A stretch of 64,000 nucleotides of DNA from contig OZ020485.1 of the NCBI GenBank assembly GCA_963971405.1, positions 32,321,921 to 32,385,920 of the forward strand. The letters run 5' to 3'. Of this stretch, positions 51,125 to 61,960 are shown in pieces. The position numbers and the translations under genes were made by a program. A model generated the notes under the pieces. That model did not search any database. It was not told the origin of the DNA and saw only the letters and a program-made list of their open reading frames with translations. Within the stretch, counting starts at the first letter, position 1; each line of letters starts with the position of its first letter. Source of the stretch: Psococerastis gibbosa (lineage: Eukaryota; Arthropoda; Insecta; Psocodea; Psocidae).

Positions 51125-53269
51125 GTTGAAGAGGGGCCGCAAAACGGGAAACTCGATGATGATAAATACCCAAAAAATGAGAAAGGCCGGCATTTTTCCA
51201 ACAGCCATTTCAAAAAAAGCATGCCCAACGGAGAAGTATATGAGCGGCAGTGGCTTGTTTATTCCAATTCAACAAAGAAAGTATACTGCTTTTGTTGTCA
51301 CATCTTCAAGCGCACAAGTCGTTGCCATCTTTCCAATGTTGGCTCTGACAACTGGCATCATTTGTCTCGTTTACTAACGAGCCATGAGTTTTCTGACGAC
51401 CACCAGCAAGCCTTATTAACGTGGCTTGAAACGGCTAAAAGGTTAAAAAAATGTTGTGGCATAGATAAAGGGCTTCAGAAGCAATTGGAGGATGAAAAAG
51501 CAAGGTGGTCTTCTGTTATGGAACGAATGATCGCCATCACGCTGTTTTTGGCTGAACACAATTTGCCTTTTCGTGGTAGCAAGGACACTTTATACACTCC
51601 AAGAAATGGGAATTTCTTAGGCCTTGTACAATTACTTGGCCAATTCGACCCCGTCATGATGGAGCACTTGCGAAGAGTGATGCAGAAGGAATCCAAGCAT
51701 TTTTATTTTAGCAAAAATATTCAAAACGAAGTAATTAAATTATTAGCTGACGAAGTAAGAGGCCAAATATTATCTAAAATAAGAAGTGCCAAGTATTTTT
51801 CTATAATTTTAGACTGTACTCCTGACATCAGCCACACTGAGCAAATGAGTGTCACCTTCAGATTTTTCGACGTCGATGAAGCGCGTGTGCGTGAGTGTTT
51901 TTTGACATATAAGCCAGTGGCTGACTCAACTGGAGCCGGCCTGACGGGCTTATTTTTGGACGAAATAATTGATAAATATGGTATTGACATGAATGACTGC
52001 AGGGGCCAAGGATATGATAATGGTGCTAATATGGTTGGACACATTAAAGGAGTTCAGAGTCGCATTGCTAAAACCTATCCACGAGCCTTTTTTAACCCTT
52101 GCGGCTGTCATAGTCTCAACCTTGTGGTTGCCGATGCAGCAAAAACTTCTATCAAATCAGTGTCTCTTTTTGGTGTGCTGCAACGGCTGTTTGTGTATTT
52201 CTCAAATTCAACAAAGCGGTGGAAGGTGGTCTCAGAGCATCTGCAAAATTTAAGCCTGAAAAAGGTTTGTGACACACGCTGGGAAAGCAGGATCAACAGC
52301 TTGAAAGCAGTGCGGTATCAGTATGCTGAAGTTAAAAGGGCTCTGGAGGATGAATATGAACAATCAACGGACCCTGTTGCAAGCTCAGAGGCTGAATCGC
52401 TTCTTGTAAATTTGGAAAAGTTCGAGTTCTTAATGGCGTTAGTCATATGGTACGATGTTTTATTCCAGGTTAATCTAGTAAGCAAAACAATGCAATCTGA
52501 AACCATGGATTTGTCCGAAGCTACAAAAATTATGAATAAATGCTTGAAATTTTTAAAAGAATACAGAAGTACAGGTTTCACTTCTGCACTCATCACTGCC
52601 AAAGAAATCGCTGAAGAAGCACAAATCACTCAGGAGTTTGAAACTGTCCGTCTGCGAAGGAAAAAGAAGATGTTTTCTTATGAAAATCAAGACGAATCTC
52701 CTACTGACCCAGAAACAGCGTTTCGCACCTCTGTCTTCTATCCAATGATTGACACAGCCATTAATTCATTGCAGTTGCGCTTTTCCCAATTAAGTGACAT
52801 TAATAGTACATGGCAATTTATGTACGATTTGAAAAAGATCGACCATAATGGTTTGAATGCGGCCTGCTCAGATTTAGAATCTGTCTTAACCCATGGCGCT
52901 CTCAGTGATATTTCGGGTACCGAGCTAGCCCAAGAAATAAGGAGCCTTAGTGCGTTCTTAGGCGGCGACGATGGGCATCCAAAGGGGGTTCTTGAGTTTT
53001 TGGCAAAGCATTGTTGGAAAGATATGTTTCCAAACGTTTGGACAGCTCTCCGCATTTTCATTACTATACCGGTCACTGTTGCTAAGGGAGAAAGGAGCTT
53101 CAGCAAGCTAAAATTGATAAAGACCTACCTAAGGTCTGTTTTAGCTGATGAGAAATTGTCGGACTTAGCCATATTATCCATAGAAAATGAGATCGCCAAC
53201 AATCTCTCCTATGATCATTTGATTAAAAAATTTGCTAGCATCAAAGCTAGGAAGGAGAAATTTCAATAA
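51125..53269 (+). CDS. hAT transposase, main C-terminal part
   Basis: From the LINE junction the frame is open for 715 codons. A TTF-type zinc finger follows the junction (WLVYSNSTKKVYCFCCHIFK). Then come the DUF4371/RNase-H-like core (ILDCTPDISHTEQMSVTFRF, GQGYDNGANMVGHIKGVQ, NPCGCHSLNLVVADAA) and the hAT dimerisation region at the end (ITIPVTVAKGERSFSKLKLI, LADEKLSDLAILSIENEI). The family cuts and pastes DNA with 8-bp duplications, as seen around this element. It lacks its own start because the LINE split it from 47423-47713. No other lesion is seen. Confidence 0.92.
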   Translation, partial: VEEGPQNGKLDDDKYPKNEKGRHFSNSHFKKSMPNGEVYERQWLVYSNSTKKVYCFCCHIFKRTSRCHLSNVGSDNWHHLSRLLTSHEFSDDHQQALLTWLETAKRLKKCCGIDKGLQKQLEDEKARWSSVMERMIAITLFLAEHNLPFRGSKDTLYTPRNGNFLGLVQLLGQFDPVMMEHLRRVMQKESKHFYFSKNIQNEVIKLLADEVRGQILSKIRSAKYFSIILDCTPDISHTEQMSVTFRFFDVDEARVRECFLTYKPVADSTGAGLTGLFLDEIIDKYGIDMNDCRGQGYDNGANMVGHIKGVQSRIAKTYPRAFFNPCGCHSLNLVVADAAKTSIKSVSLFGVLQRLFVYFSNSTKRWKVVSEHLQNLSLKKVCDTRWESRINSLKAVRYQYAEVKRALEDEYEQSTDPVASSEAESLLVNLEKFEFLMALVIWYDVLFQVNLVSKTMQSETMDLSEATKIMNKCLKFLKEYRSTGFTSALITAKEIAEEAQITQEFETVRLRRKKKMFSYENQDESPTDPETAFRTSVFYPMIDTAINSLQLRFSQLSDINSTWQFMYDLKKIDHNGLNAACSDLESVLTHGALSDISGTELAQEIRSLSAFLGGDDGHPKGVLEFLAKHCWKDMFPNVWTALRIFITIPVTVAKGERSFSKLKLIKTYLRSVLADEKLSDLAILSIENEIANNLSYDHLIKKFASIKARKEKFQ

Positions 53270-53752
53270 TTTTACATTTAGTTATTAGTTACAGTTGCCT
53301 AATACAATCCCTTTATAAGAAGCATGCACAATTTTTTAATGTCTCCCATACTCAAGCGTTCATGAATAATTTACGGTCTCTGGGAGGGGGGGGGGGGGGC
53401 GCTAAAATGTAAACTCGCACCACTCAAGAAAATACCTCGGGCCGGGCCTGGCCGGAGTCGAATGAAGAACCAGTAGAATCCGGGCTGATGGGCCGTAGTC
53501 GAAATGAAATTGAACTTCCAAACGTTTTGTCAACATCTGCGGTCGACATCTTCAGTGGAACTGCTTAGACTTCTAAGATTGTATCTCGGATGCTCAGCAG
53601 CGACTCTGAGTCTACGCAGTTCCACTGAAGATGTCGACCGCAGATGTTGACGAAACGTTTGGAAGTTCGCTTTCATTTCGACCACGGCCCATCTGCCCGG
53701 ATTCTACTGGTTCTACATCAGACATTCAGTTGTTGCAAAATCAATGGGTTCA

Positions 53753-53815
53753 TTTTGTTATTTTTTGTTTATTAAAATGAAATACCGCGAAGTAACGATT
53801 AATCTAATTATTTAT
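53753..53815 (+). repeat. Left direct repeat (pLTR-like) of the Penelope-like element
   Basis: Contains attaaaatgaaataccgcga and taatctaattatttat; the partner is at 58659-58721. Confidence 0.7.
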
Positions 53816-53819
53816 GTTA

Positions 53820-54195
53820 AAACAGCTAGTCTTGCTGAACAACTCAAAATCTATAGGAAACTTAAAGAAAAATTCGCTATTGCTTCACTTAACCTCGAAT
53901 TTAACCAAGATTGCAAAAGACTTAGAATCACTCCTAAATACATCCATATTAAAACAGCAACCTTTTCCACACAATCCAATAAAGCACTTAGAATCGCCCA
54001 GAAAGACTGATGGCTAGAATCAGAAGAAATCAAAAAATGGTTCAAAATCAGAGACAGCATAAGCCTTTACCTTAAAGTTTTACATTCAGAATTATCTTTC
54101 AAACTTCACTTTTTAGAATGGACCACCTTCCAAGATCAAATATACAGAAAAATTAGTGGCATCGTGCACTTACAAAAAACGCACAACACCAAATA
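53820..54195 (+). pseudogene. Penelope-like protein, N-terminal region
   Basis: The frame reads LAEQLKIYRKLKEKFAIASL, then ATFSTQSNKALRIAQKD and a stop at 54008. After the stop the same frame continues with LESEEIKKWFKIRDS. This resembles the basic N-terminus ahead of the RT in Penelope-like proteins. The inverted-repeat element follows. Confidence 0.55.
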
Positions 54196-54299
54196 AAAGA
54201 ACCCATCTGACATCACTGGAAGTGAGGTAAATTCTAGATAGATCAGACCAACACATTACCACACAGCAATACTGGCAGGTGCGCAATGCATTTGAGCGT

Positions 54300-54906
54300 G
54301 AATTTTCTTTCATTTTTTCAAAAAAAAATTTTTTTTACAAAACCAAATACTTTTCTGGGAAAGCAACCTGTCCAGTTTCGTTACTCAATTTAACACCTAC
54401 AACATGCCTTAAGGTAGAAATCATCGATAGAAAGGTTTCGCAGAAAAATTATTTTTTAGTCATTTTTCATTAAAATTTAGTTATTTTTATTTTTTTAACC
54501 CCAGAAGCAACCTATCAAGGGGCAAGCGACCCCACGCATTTCGTTAATATTGATAACGACTACAATATAGGCCTATGTGAATTTAAAAGAAATCGTTGGA
54601 GCCGTTTTTGAGAAATACTTTTTTTAGACGTTTTTTTGGAGTTTTTTGAGAATAAAACTCCCCCAAATTAAGTTAGACCCAAATAATAAAAATTGTTCCG
54701 AGGTATGATTTTTGTGAACCTACATGCCGAATTTCATCAAGATCGACCGAGTAGTTTGCCCGGAAATCGACGCACAGACAGACATTTCGTAAAAACCACT
54801 TTTTTGGGTTCCTGGGACCTCAAAACGTGTACATCCGTTGAAATCTCGGAATCGAAAATTTCGACCGTCACAAAGCTTTCCTTATACTACGTATAAATTG
54901 GAAAGC
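54300..54906 (+). mobile_element. Inverted-repeat element of the gctttccaatttat family, copy 2
   Basis: The right end tacgtataaattggaaagc and most of the body (agaaatcatcgatagaaagg, aatctcggaatcgaaaattt) match 60245-60909. The left end is eroded; 54300 is approximate. It splits the Penelope-like coding region. Confidence 0.7.
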
Positions 54907-55124
54907 AAAAATAAAAGAACTAGCTGAGTCGAAACCAAATTAACAAATCCAACGGAATACATCACACTTCACATCGCGACACGGAACATCAGATGCGCGA
55001 GACGTACGTGAGTTCCCGGTCTAACCCCCTTCATCGATCGATGCAGACGCCAGACTGGGGTAGGTCAGGGCCTCACGCCTTCAGCGCAGACACTCACTAC
55101 ACTACCCATCACAACACATAAATT

Positions 55125-55652
55125 CTATCCTCGTACTGTCAACTTATCTAACACGATTTTCAACACAAAAGAAATGGAACTTCTCAACAAGGGCCTCAAG
55201 TATTGCCCCGATATAGGTCTAAACAAAGACACGTTAACCAGCTTAATGTCAGACACTGAATTCAGCCTAAAAAACCACAATAATGAAAAACACATAGCAG
55301 CAGATATTCTAAAGAACGTCAAACTTACACACACAAACGATAATACTAAATCTATAAAAAAGAAACTAGCCCAATAAGATAACCTTACACTCACCAAGGC
55401 GGATAAAGGAAATTCTATTGTCATTTTACCTACCCAAGATTATATGTTTTTAAAGTCTTAGACCTCATTTCTGACGAATCCACATTCGTAAAACTTAGAC
55501 CCCACAAACAAATTCCAAAAAACAACCAAAAAAACCATTAAACAAAGCTCTAATACGATACCTCAAGATATAGCCTATATATTTGCCAACATGAACCCCG
55601 TAGCTCCTTCATTTTTTGGTCTGGTTAAACTTCATAAACCCAATCAACCTAT
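55125..55652 (+). pseudogene. Penelope-like reverse transcriptase, first part
   Basis: Readable blocks are ELLNKGLKYCPDIGLNKDT, then LTLTKADKGNSIVILP (the conserved ADKG motif), and finally NMNPVAPSFFGLVKLHKPN. Stops separate them. The frame ends where a LINE fragment is inserted at 55653. Confidence 0.78.
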
Positions 55653-56383
55653 TATTTTCTTTTTATTAATTGGGGTACAGGTGTTACCTGTGTGCACTTA
55701 AGCCTAATGGGCCTATTGTGCCCCCTACAACAAAGAATCTACATCTCTACATCACTTCCTCGAGGCCTATTCCCCTCAGGAGAGCCAGGACCTTGAGGGG
55801 ATTTAGAAGTGGTAGGTCTATTACATGTAATCGCAAGTTACCCAAGCATGCTGCTCTTCTACGTGGGATTGCATCGCAGTGAAGGAGGATATGCTCGGGG
55901 TCCTCCGCTCCTTCGTTACAGAATCTGCATGCTCTAGACTCTCTGACACCTATGTTGGTCAGATGTCCATTCAAGTTGTAATGCCCAGAGAGGAATCCTG
56001 TGATCACACGCAGATGTCTCCTGTTCATATTAATGCATACTTGGGCTCTTTTGCGCTGGTGGCTTCCCAGGAGCATTTTGGCTTGCCGAAGGCCCAGCAA
56101 TGAGGTCCAGTATTCAGCCACTTTCAGGTTCTCCTTCCCTTTAACAAATCTGCGGGCGAGGGTTTCCCCGACACCGCAAAAAGGTTCGGGTCCCGTAAAA
56201 GGGGAGGTAGCTCCCCTTTTTGCAAGCTGGTCAGCAACCTCATTGCCTTCAATGCCTGTGTGCCCAGGCACCCATATCAAGGTAACCTTATTCGCACCGG
56301 ACAGTATGTCCAGTTTCAATCTACATTCCCACACTAGTTGTGAGGTGATTTTGTATGCTGTTATTGCTTTAAGGGCTGCTTGG
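55653..56383 (-). mobile_element. 5'-truncated LINE insertion with 14-bp duplication
   Basis: The target duplication cccaatcaacctat is perfect at 55639-55652 and 56384-56397. The insert is read on the minus strand. It contains an open RNase H (VTLIWVPGHTGIEGNEVADQ) followed by the Cys/His knuckle (CRFCNEGAEDPEHILLHC) and a stop at 55747. About 95 bp of 3' UTR end in aataaaaagaaaata. Upstream ORF2 is missing. An RNase H plus knuckle order fits R1/I-like LINEs. It interrupts the Penelope-like RT between KPNQP and RPVVSYNS. Confidence 0.93.
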
Positions 56384-56397
56384 CCCAATCAACCTAT

Positions 56398-57260
56398 CCG
56401 CCCAGTAGTTTCGTATAACAGTGCCCCAGCCAGCAAAGTAGCTAGTTTTCTCAACAAACACATTCGCGAGCTATCAATAAACTTCACACCCCGCCACAGC
56501 GTCAAAAACGCATTCGAGTTTGTTTCCCGCCTTAAGCACCTTTCCTGATCCAGCAATGCCAAACTCGTCTCTTTCGATGTCAAAAATCTGTTTACAAATA
56601 ATATTCCCGTACCCGAAGTACGTAAATTAGTTGCCCAGTCACTCGATCACAATGATACCTCGAACAACCTTATTTCTGAGACCCTCCTTATGTTAGACAC
56701 ATGCACTCATCAAAACTATTTCCGTTTCGAATCCGACTACTACCAACAAAAAATAGGCCTACCTATGGGTTCTCCCCTTTCTCCCTGAAATTTTTATGGA
56801 TAACTTCGAACACAAACTTCTACTCAATAAAAATCCTCTAGTTAAATGTATAGGCCTATCTTTCTGGACAAGGTATGTGGATGATATCTTCTGCATTTGG
56901 ACAGGAAGTAACAGACAACTATATAGACAAGTTCTTAAGTTTTATCAACACAATTCACCCAAAAATCCAATTTACCATGGAAGTGGAAGAAAACAACTCC
57001 CTGAACTTCTTAGACCTCACCATCACCAAAAATAATAGTACCCTAGACTTCAAGATATTTCGTAAAGAAACCCATAGCGATAATATAATCCCTGTTGATT
57101 CTTCTCACCCATTCCAGCACAAACACGCAGCATTCCATAGTATGATTTTTCGACTCCTTAACATCCCTATGAATGAAACCAACTATAATAATGAATTAAA
57201 TACAATAAAACAAATTGCCCAAAATAATAATTTCAATCTCAATCTAATAGCCTAGACAGA
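56398..57260 (+). pseudogene. Penelope-like reverse transcriptase, second part
   Basis: It continues after the LINE with RPVVSYNSAPASKVASFLNK, then SFDVKNLFTNNIPV (motif A with Asp), GLPMGSPLSP (motif B) and WTRYVDDIFCIW (motif C with Tyr-x-Asp-Asp). Frameshifts near 56545, 56785 and 56900 move the reading frame. ENNSLNFLDLTITKNN follows the palm. The catalytic residues are present but the chain is broken. Confidence 0.85.
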
Positions 57261-57455
57261 ATCCTACGACATCACAAAATCAAACACAACCTCAAACTAA
57301 TTTACCCCCCAGAGAGCTTAAACCCGGAAACCAATAAATCATATTTCAGGATACAATACATAGAAAAAATCACAGAAAAAATAAGTAACCTCATTTCTTC
57401 TACAGCAGACAAAGCACCAGCCCCGTACAACCGCAACAATTTAGCCAATAAACTC

Positions 57456-57869
57456 ATGAACTGCAAAACCAAACCAGAAAAGGAAAAGGGCAATGGAGTT
57501 TATCGTCTAAATTGTAACGATTGTAACGCAATTTACATAGGCCAAACAGGCAGAAGCTTTAAAACTAGGGTCAGAGAACATATAACAGGTATAGGAGACA
57601 CCAACACCAACAGCACATTCGCGAAACACCTTAACTCGGAAAATCACACATTCGATCCTCACAATTGGACAGCCCTACACAAAATAAAGAAAAGTTACAC
57701 TTTAAATTTTTTTGAAAATGTTGAAATCAAAAGAGCTTTACACAATAGGGAAAAATTAACAAACGACATAACATTCACACAATCATCCCCTCTAATAGAT
57801 CTAGCTAGTAGGTTAGGAATAGGTAACCAGCCACGCCCCCTCCCACCCCCTCCTCCCAGTCCTATATAA
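57456..57869 (+). pseudogene. Penelope-like GIY-YIG endonuclease domain
   Basis: The frame NCKTKPEKEKGNGVYRLNC leads into NAIYIGQTGRSFKTRVREH, with the GVY...YIG pair, the Arg-x3-Arg helix and a downstream HLNSENHTFD. A CCHH-like Cys pair (NCNDC) precedes it. In this class the domain nicks the target. This segment has no stop, but upstream parts of the element are broken. Confidence 0.9.
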
Positions 57870-58199
57870 ACCAAGGTTTCCTCTCCCTGGTCACCGCGGC
57901 CACATGCGGCCACCGGTCTCCAGATCACCGCTCTGCAGCTTGACGGACTACTGGTGGCTTGCCTTCTATTTTTAAATCGAGCTCATCTAACCCCCTCCCC
58001 CCTGCCCAACTAATATCATTATGTTTTATTTTTCAGCTACTCTATACCTAACGAACAAACTAACTAACGCTACATACTCGAACTCAACCCCAGTACGGAA
58101 AATTCCGCGCCTTTCCAATTACCTTACTGTTACAGTTCAAATCCTTTCTCCTCTCTCTTACCAACATCCGATTTCCTCCCAATCATCCATCCTACCCTA

Positions 58200-58445
58200 A
58201 GTAATGAACGTTCTCTTCCAGCGTCTACAGGACCCTTCCTGACGTGAGATGGAAGTGGTTTTTAGAGGGTCGGCTGGGCGGCCTACTCGAGGTTGAACGC
58301 TCAGTTAAACCCTCACTACCTGGATGCTATCCTGATTCACTCACGCAGGAGCATGGCAGTGATGAAAGGAGGCCAGTAAAGGCACAGGTGCTTGGTTTGC
58401 AAGTTTTCCACTCCCGCAGGAAAAAAAAAAAAAAAAAAAACCCTA
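58200..58445 (+). repeat. Poly(A)-ended unclassified insert
   Basis: About 240 bp of more GC-rich sequence (gggtcggctgggcggcctac, ggcacaggtgcttggtttgc) ends in 19-20 A at 58422-58441. It looks like a retroposed SINE or a LINE tail, but no promoter box or duplication could be fixed. Confidence 0.35.
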
Positions 58446-58658
58446 GTCACATTTGCATCTTCCCCTCGAGTTGAGCAAGTCTCAAATCGCAGATAAGGTG
58501 TAACTGTGCTAGTGGGTTTCCCTCTGTAGATGGCAGTTCTTGCCGAAAGCGCTCAGGGTTTTATACTAACACAAGTGGGTTTCTTAGACAAAGTTAATTT
58601 CTTAACGATTATTTGGGTTTTACTAATTCGGGTTGTTATAACAAGTTTTTCTAAAACT

Positions 58659-58721
58659 TTTTGTTATTTTTTGTTTATTAAAATGAAATACCACGAAGTC
58701 ACGAGTAATCTAATTATTTAT
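58659..58721 (+). repeat. Right direct repeat (pLTR-like) of the Penelope-like element
   Basis: Matches 53753-53815 with small differences (taccacgaagtcacgag here). Confidence 0.7.
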
Positions 58722-60244
58722 ATTATTTAAATTTTAATGTCCACCTGCACGTTGTAAAATAAAGTGACATAAGCAGCCAGATTTCGCACAGACGCGCTGA
58801 GAAGTCCTGGGTTAGTTATAAACTTCATGCAATTTTTAACAGAAAATCCGCTCTTCTGAAAAATTCTACAACTTGGAATTGGCCATGTTTGTAAACAGCC
58901 TCCTCTAAATAAATTTAGTAGTTTTTTTTTGCAAAATTATTGATGAATTTCTAGTTTTTATGTTCACCTCTCCTGTTTCACTGGTGATTGCACTTGCACT
59001 TCCACCTCACAACTGCCCCCCCCCCCCAAATCCCCATTTAGGGCCCCTCGGAAGAAAATTAATGTAACCCCACCTTTGTGATCATATACCAATGGTGCTG
59101 GTCACCGCAGAGGCGGCTTTAGGGGGTGGCAAACGGGGTAATCGCCCGGGGCCGCGCGCAACCCAAGCAAATTAAAAAAAAAAAAAATTGATTTTTGTAA
59201 CTAGGCCTATATTTTTTTAATTTAAAACTTTTGATTTTGATCAATAATTATTTATTATTAATGTTACAGCATAACATTAAAAAGCATAAAACTAACTAGG
59301 TAGGCCTACACATTTAAAAATAAAAATAACAGAACAAACTGTAATTACTTGGATTTCATAATGAATTAGAAGTTTTTATAGGCAGGAACAACCTGAAATA
59401 ACGCTGGTTTATCAACTTTTTGTCGTTATCCATATCGTTGCCACATGTGAGTCCTCCTCTGGTCGAAAACAAAATCTAAAAATGCTAAAAAATATTTCAT
59501 GCCAATTTTTCAAAAATTGTCACTCGGGGGAGACCCCTGGGCCCCCCTGTCGGCGGTTCAATTTTTCACCTGTAAAATCTAAACGGCCCCCTTTACAATT
59601 AATTATATTCATCACCAGGGAGATCTATCTTTTACTGCTATTAACAGTGGCATAGCCAGAATTTTTTTTTTGGGGGGGGGGGTCCAGTTTTCATGCTACA
59701 TCAATACATAAAGTTTGCCCGTTTACGATAGTTTTTCGAATGAGGTGGTGTTTCATTTGGCGCTCCCCTCCCCCCACCCGTATTTTCGTAAAATAGTAGA
59801 AAAATAGCCATCCCTATAGACGTACGCATCTTCTTATTAGGGGTTGGGGGGCTGAAGGGGGCAGAAATTGTGGAGTTTTACACATTTTGATGTATATGCG
59901 TCTTGTAACCTATTCTAATAATTATTAGGTTTTACAGCCGAAGAGTACGTAGTAGACTTACTGCAAGAAAGGAGGGCCCGGGGGTCTCCCCCGGGGGATT
60001 ATTTTGAAAAAGATTAGGCCCAAAATAGTTAAATCAACGCACTTTGAAAGAAGTTATGCTCATATTTTACATATGAAGATTGAAGAATATTACAGAATAT
60101 TACAACTAACAATTGGGGGGCCCGGGGCTACCATATGGGGAAGGTTTTTTAAAAGATAGGCCTGAAATAGTTTGTCGGCAAAAAAATTTTGATTTTGCAA
60201 ACGAAAACATTATTAACAGAACCGGTCCGATTTTACTCGAACAT

Positions 60245-60909
60245 GCTTTCCAATTTATCAATTAGTAGGGAGAGAAAATGAATAATTTCATGGTAAATAA
60301 TTTTCCTATGGTAAATGTTTTGCGCAAAAGCAAATAGGTTTTTGGGAAAGCAAACTGTCCGGTTTCGTTACTCAACTTAACACCTAAAACATGCCTGAAG
60401 GTAGAAATCATCGATAGAAAAGTTTCGCAGAAATATTATTTTTTAGTCATTTTTCATTAAAATTAAGTTATTTTTATTTTTTTACCCCCAGAAGCAAACG
60501 ATCAAGGGGTAAGCGACCCCCCGCATTTTATCAACATTAAGAACGACTAGAATATATGTGAATTTAAAATAAATCGTTGGAGCTGTTTTTGAGAAATAAT
60601 TTTTTTAGACGTTTCTTTGGAGTTTTTGAGAATAAATTCCCCCCAAATTGAGTTAGCCCAAAATAAAAAAATGGTCCCGAGGTATGATTTTTGTGAACCT
60701 ACATGCCAAATTTCACTCAAATCCACCGAGTAGTTTGCCCTGAAATCGACGAACAGACAGACCGACAGACCGACCGACAGACAGACATTTCGTAAAAAAC
60801 ACTTTTTTGGGTTCTTGGGACCCCAAAACGTGTAAATCCGTTGAAATCTCGGAATCGAAAATTTCGACCGTCACAAAGCTTTCCTTATACTACGTATAAA
60901 TTGGAAAGC
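60245..60909 (+). mobile_element. Inverted-repeat element of the gctttccaatttat family, copy 3
   Basis: The ends gctttccaatttat and ataaattggaaagc are perfect 14-bp inverted repeats. The body contains a gacagaccgacagaccgacc array. It has no ORF. This is the best-preserved copy and defines the family. Confidence 0.78.
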
Positions 60910-61074
60910 AAAAACTGGAAACAGAGGGACCGGGGTCTCTCCTCCGGGGAATCTTTTGAAGTGAAACTTCTTTAGGCGCACCAGATACAGATTTTGGCAG
61001 GGCAGTGAGTTGGGATGGTGACACGCAACACGCCCGATGGGGTGCCTGAACACCCCATTTAAATAGCATGGGCG

Positions 61075-61274
61075 GGTTTAAAGCAACTTTTTGGGCCGCG
61101 TTTTTGGAGGTGTTAATATCAATTTGAAAACTTCAAACTACTTTAGTTCTTTTCCACCTTCTTTATTCTTTCTAGACATATATTCAGTTTTACTATCCGC
61201 CTCTTCGTTCAGGCTCAGGTGAGTGTGTAAGCCCAAGCCATCCGTGTTTCGGCGGAAAACAGGTTCAAAGGGTA

Positions 61275-61307
<33 letters not shown>

Positions 61308-61960
61308 TTATATTACAACAGGACAAGGACATTGCCCCTTAGATGTAATACATATAGTCTAATACATATATAGTCTAATTATAAATATGATAAAAAAATG
61401 AAAACAAAAACTACTTATAAACTAAGCACAGAAGAATTACTTAAAAATGGTTTTACAAATACATACATAGTTGACAACGTAAAAAATAAATAAGAAATAA
61501 GTAAATACTTGTAGTAGACATACGGTTAACTACTCAGGTGTTATAACAAGCGGCACGCGGATGAGATGTTTACATGATGATAAGCTATTTCGATCTATGT
61601 CAATTGTTTGGTCCAACTGTGATAACGGAACATGGAAGAGGCTGTTTCGACGAAGATTTCGAGAAGTTGGTACGTGGAGCTGGAGATTTGCAAGAAGCTG
61701 GACAGTCTATATATGATGTCGATTTACCATTAGATGCATAGAGTAAAAAAATTCCACAGCCTGCAATTTTCAACCGAAATGAATTTTTAATGTTTTATTA
61801 GAAGCAGTATGAATTAAGGTTTCAAACGAATATAAATACATAGTTCAAATTTACCCCTATTTACCCCTTCACCCCTTAAGCACGAGTGGAACACAAAATT
61901 AGAAAACTGAGACGCATTTCCAGCAATCCCATTTGAATTGCAGCATGGGCGGGTTAACTT
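61075..61960. repeat. Dispersed repeat, second copy, split by a LINE tail
   Basis: It shares order and sequence with 38035-38460. It is interrupted at gggtac near 61275 and resumes at gatgcatagagtaaaa near 61735. Confidence 0.65.
61275..61735 (-). mobile_element. LINE 3' end with (TAA)n tail
   Basis: On the minus strand it ends ggcaatgtccttgtcctgtt gtaatataag followed by about nine taa units. This pattern is typical of a LINE 3' terminus with a simple-repeat tail. Only the last ~430 bp are present. Confidence 0.6.

Larger units (their letters stand above)
46826..53450 (+). mobile_element. hAT transposon (ZMYM1-like/TTF-type), interrupted by a LINE
   Basis: Perfect 13-bp terminal inverted repeats caggcccggcccg / cgggccgggcctg lie at 46826-46838 and 53438-53450. 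They are flanked by a perfect 8-bp duplication gccggagt (46818-46825 and 53451-53458). Without the LINE the element would be about 3.2 kb with a single long transposase frame. Both coding halves are free of stops, so it was probably intact when the LINE landed. Confidence 0.93.
46793..53719. mobile_element. Penelope-derived foldback, second copy, split by an hAT transposon
   Basis: The flanks agacattcagtt (46781-46792 and 53720-53731) are a 12-bp duplication. The first 33 bp (tgtaacagcaaaggctttca) lie left of the hAT. The rest, from 53451, repeats the 37344 element with an extra central segment (ggatgctcagcagcgactct). Confidence 0.75.
53753..58721 (+). mobile_element. Penelope-like retroelement, degenerate, with flanking direct repeats
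   Basis: Direct repeats of about 63 bp (ttttgttattttttgtttat ... taattatttat) lie at 53753-53815 and 58659-58721 and differ at a few bases. Between them, in order, are the N-terminal region, the reverse transcriptase in pieces and a GIY-YIG domain, which is the Penelope-like order. Two other elements are inserted (about 54300-54906 and 55653-56383). Stops and frameshifts make it non-autonomous. Confidence 0.85.
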
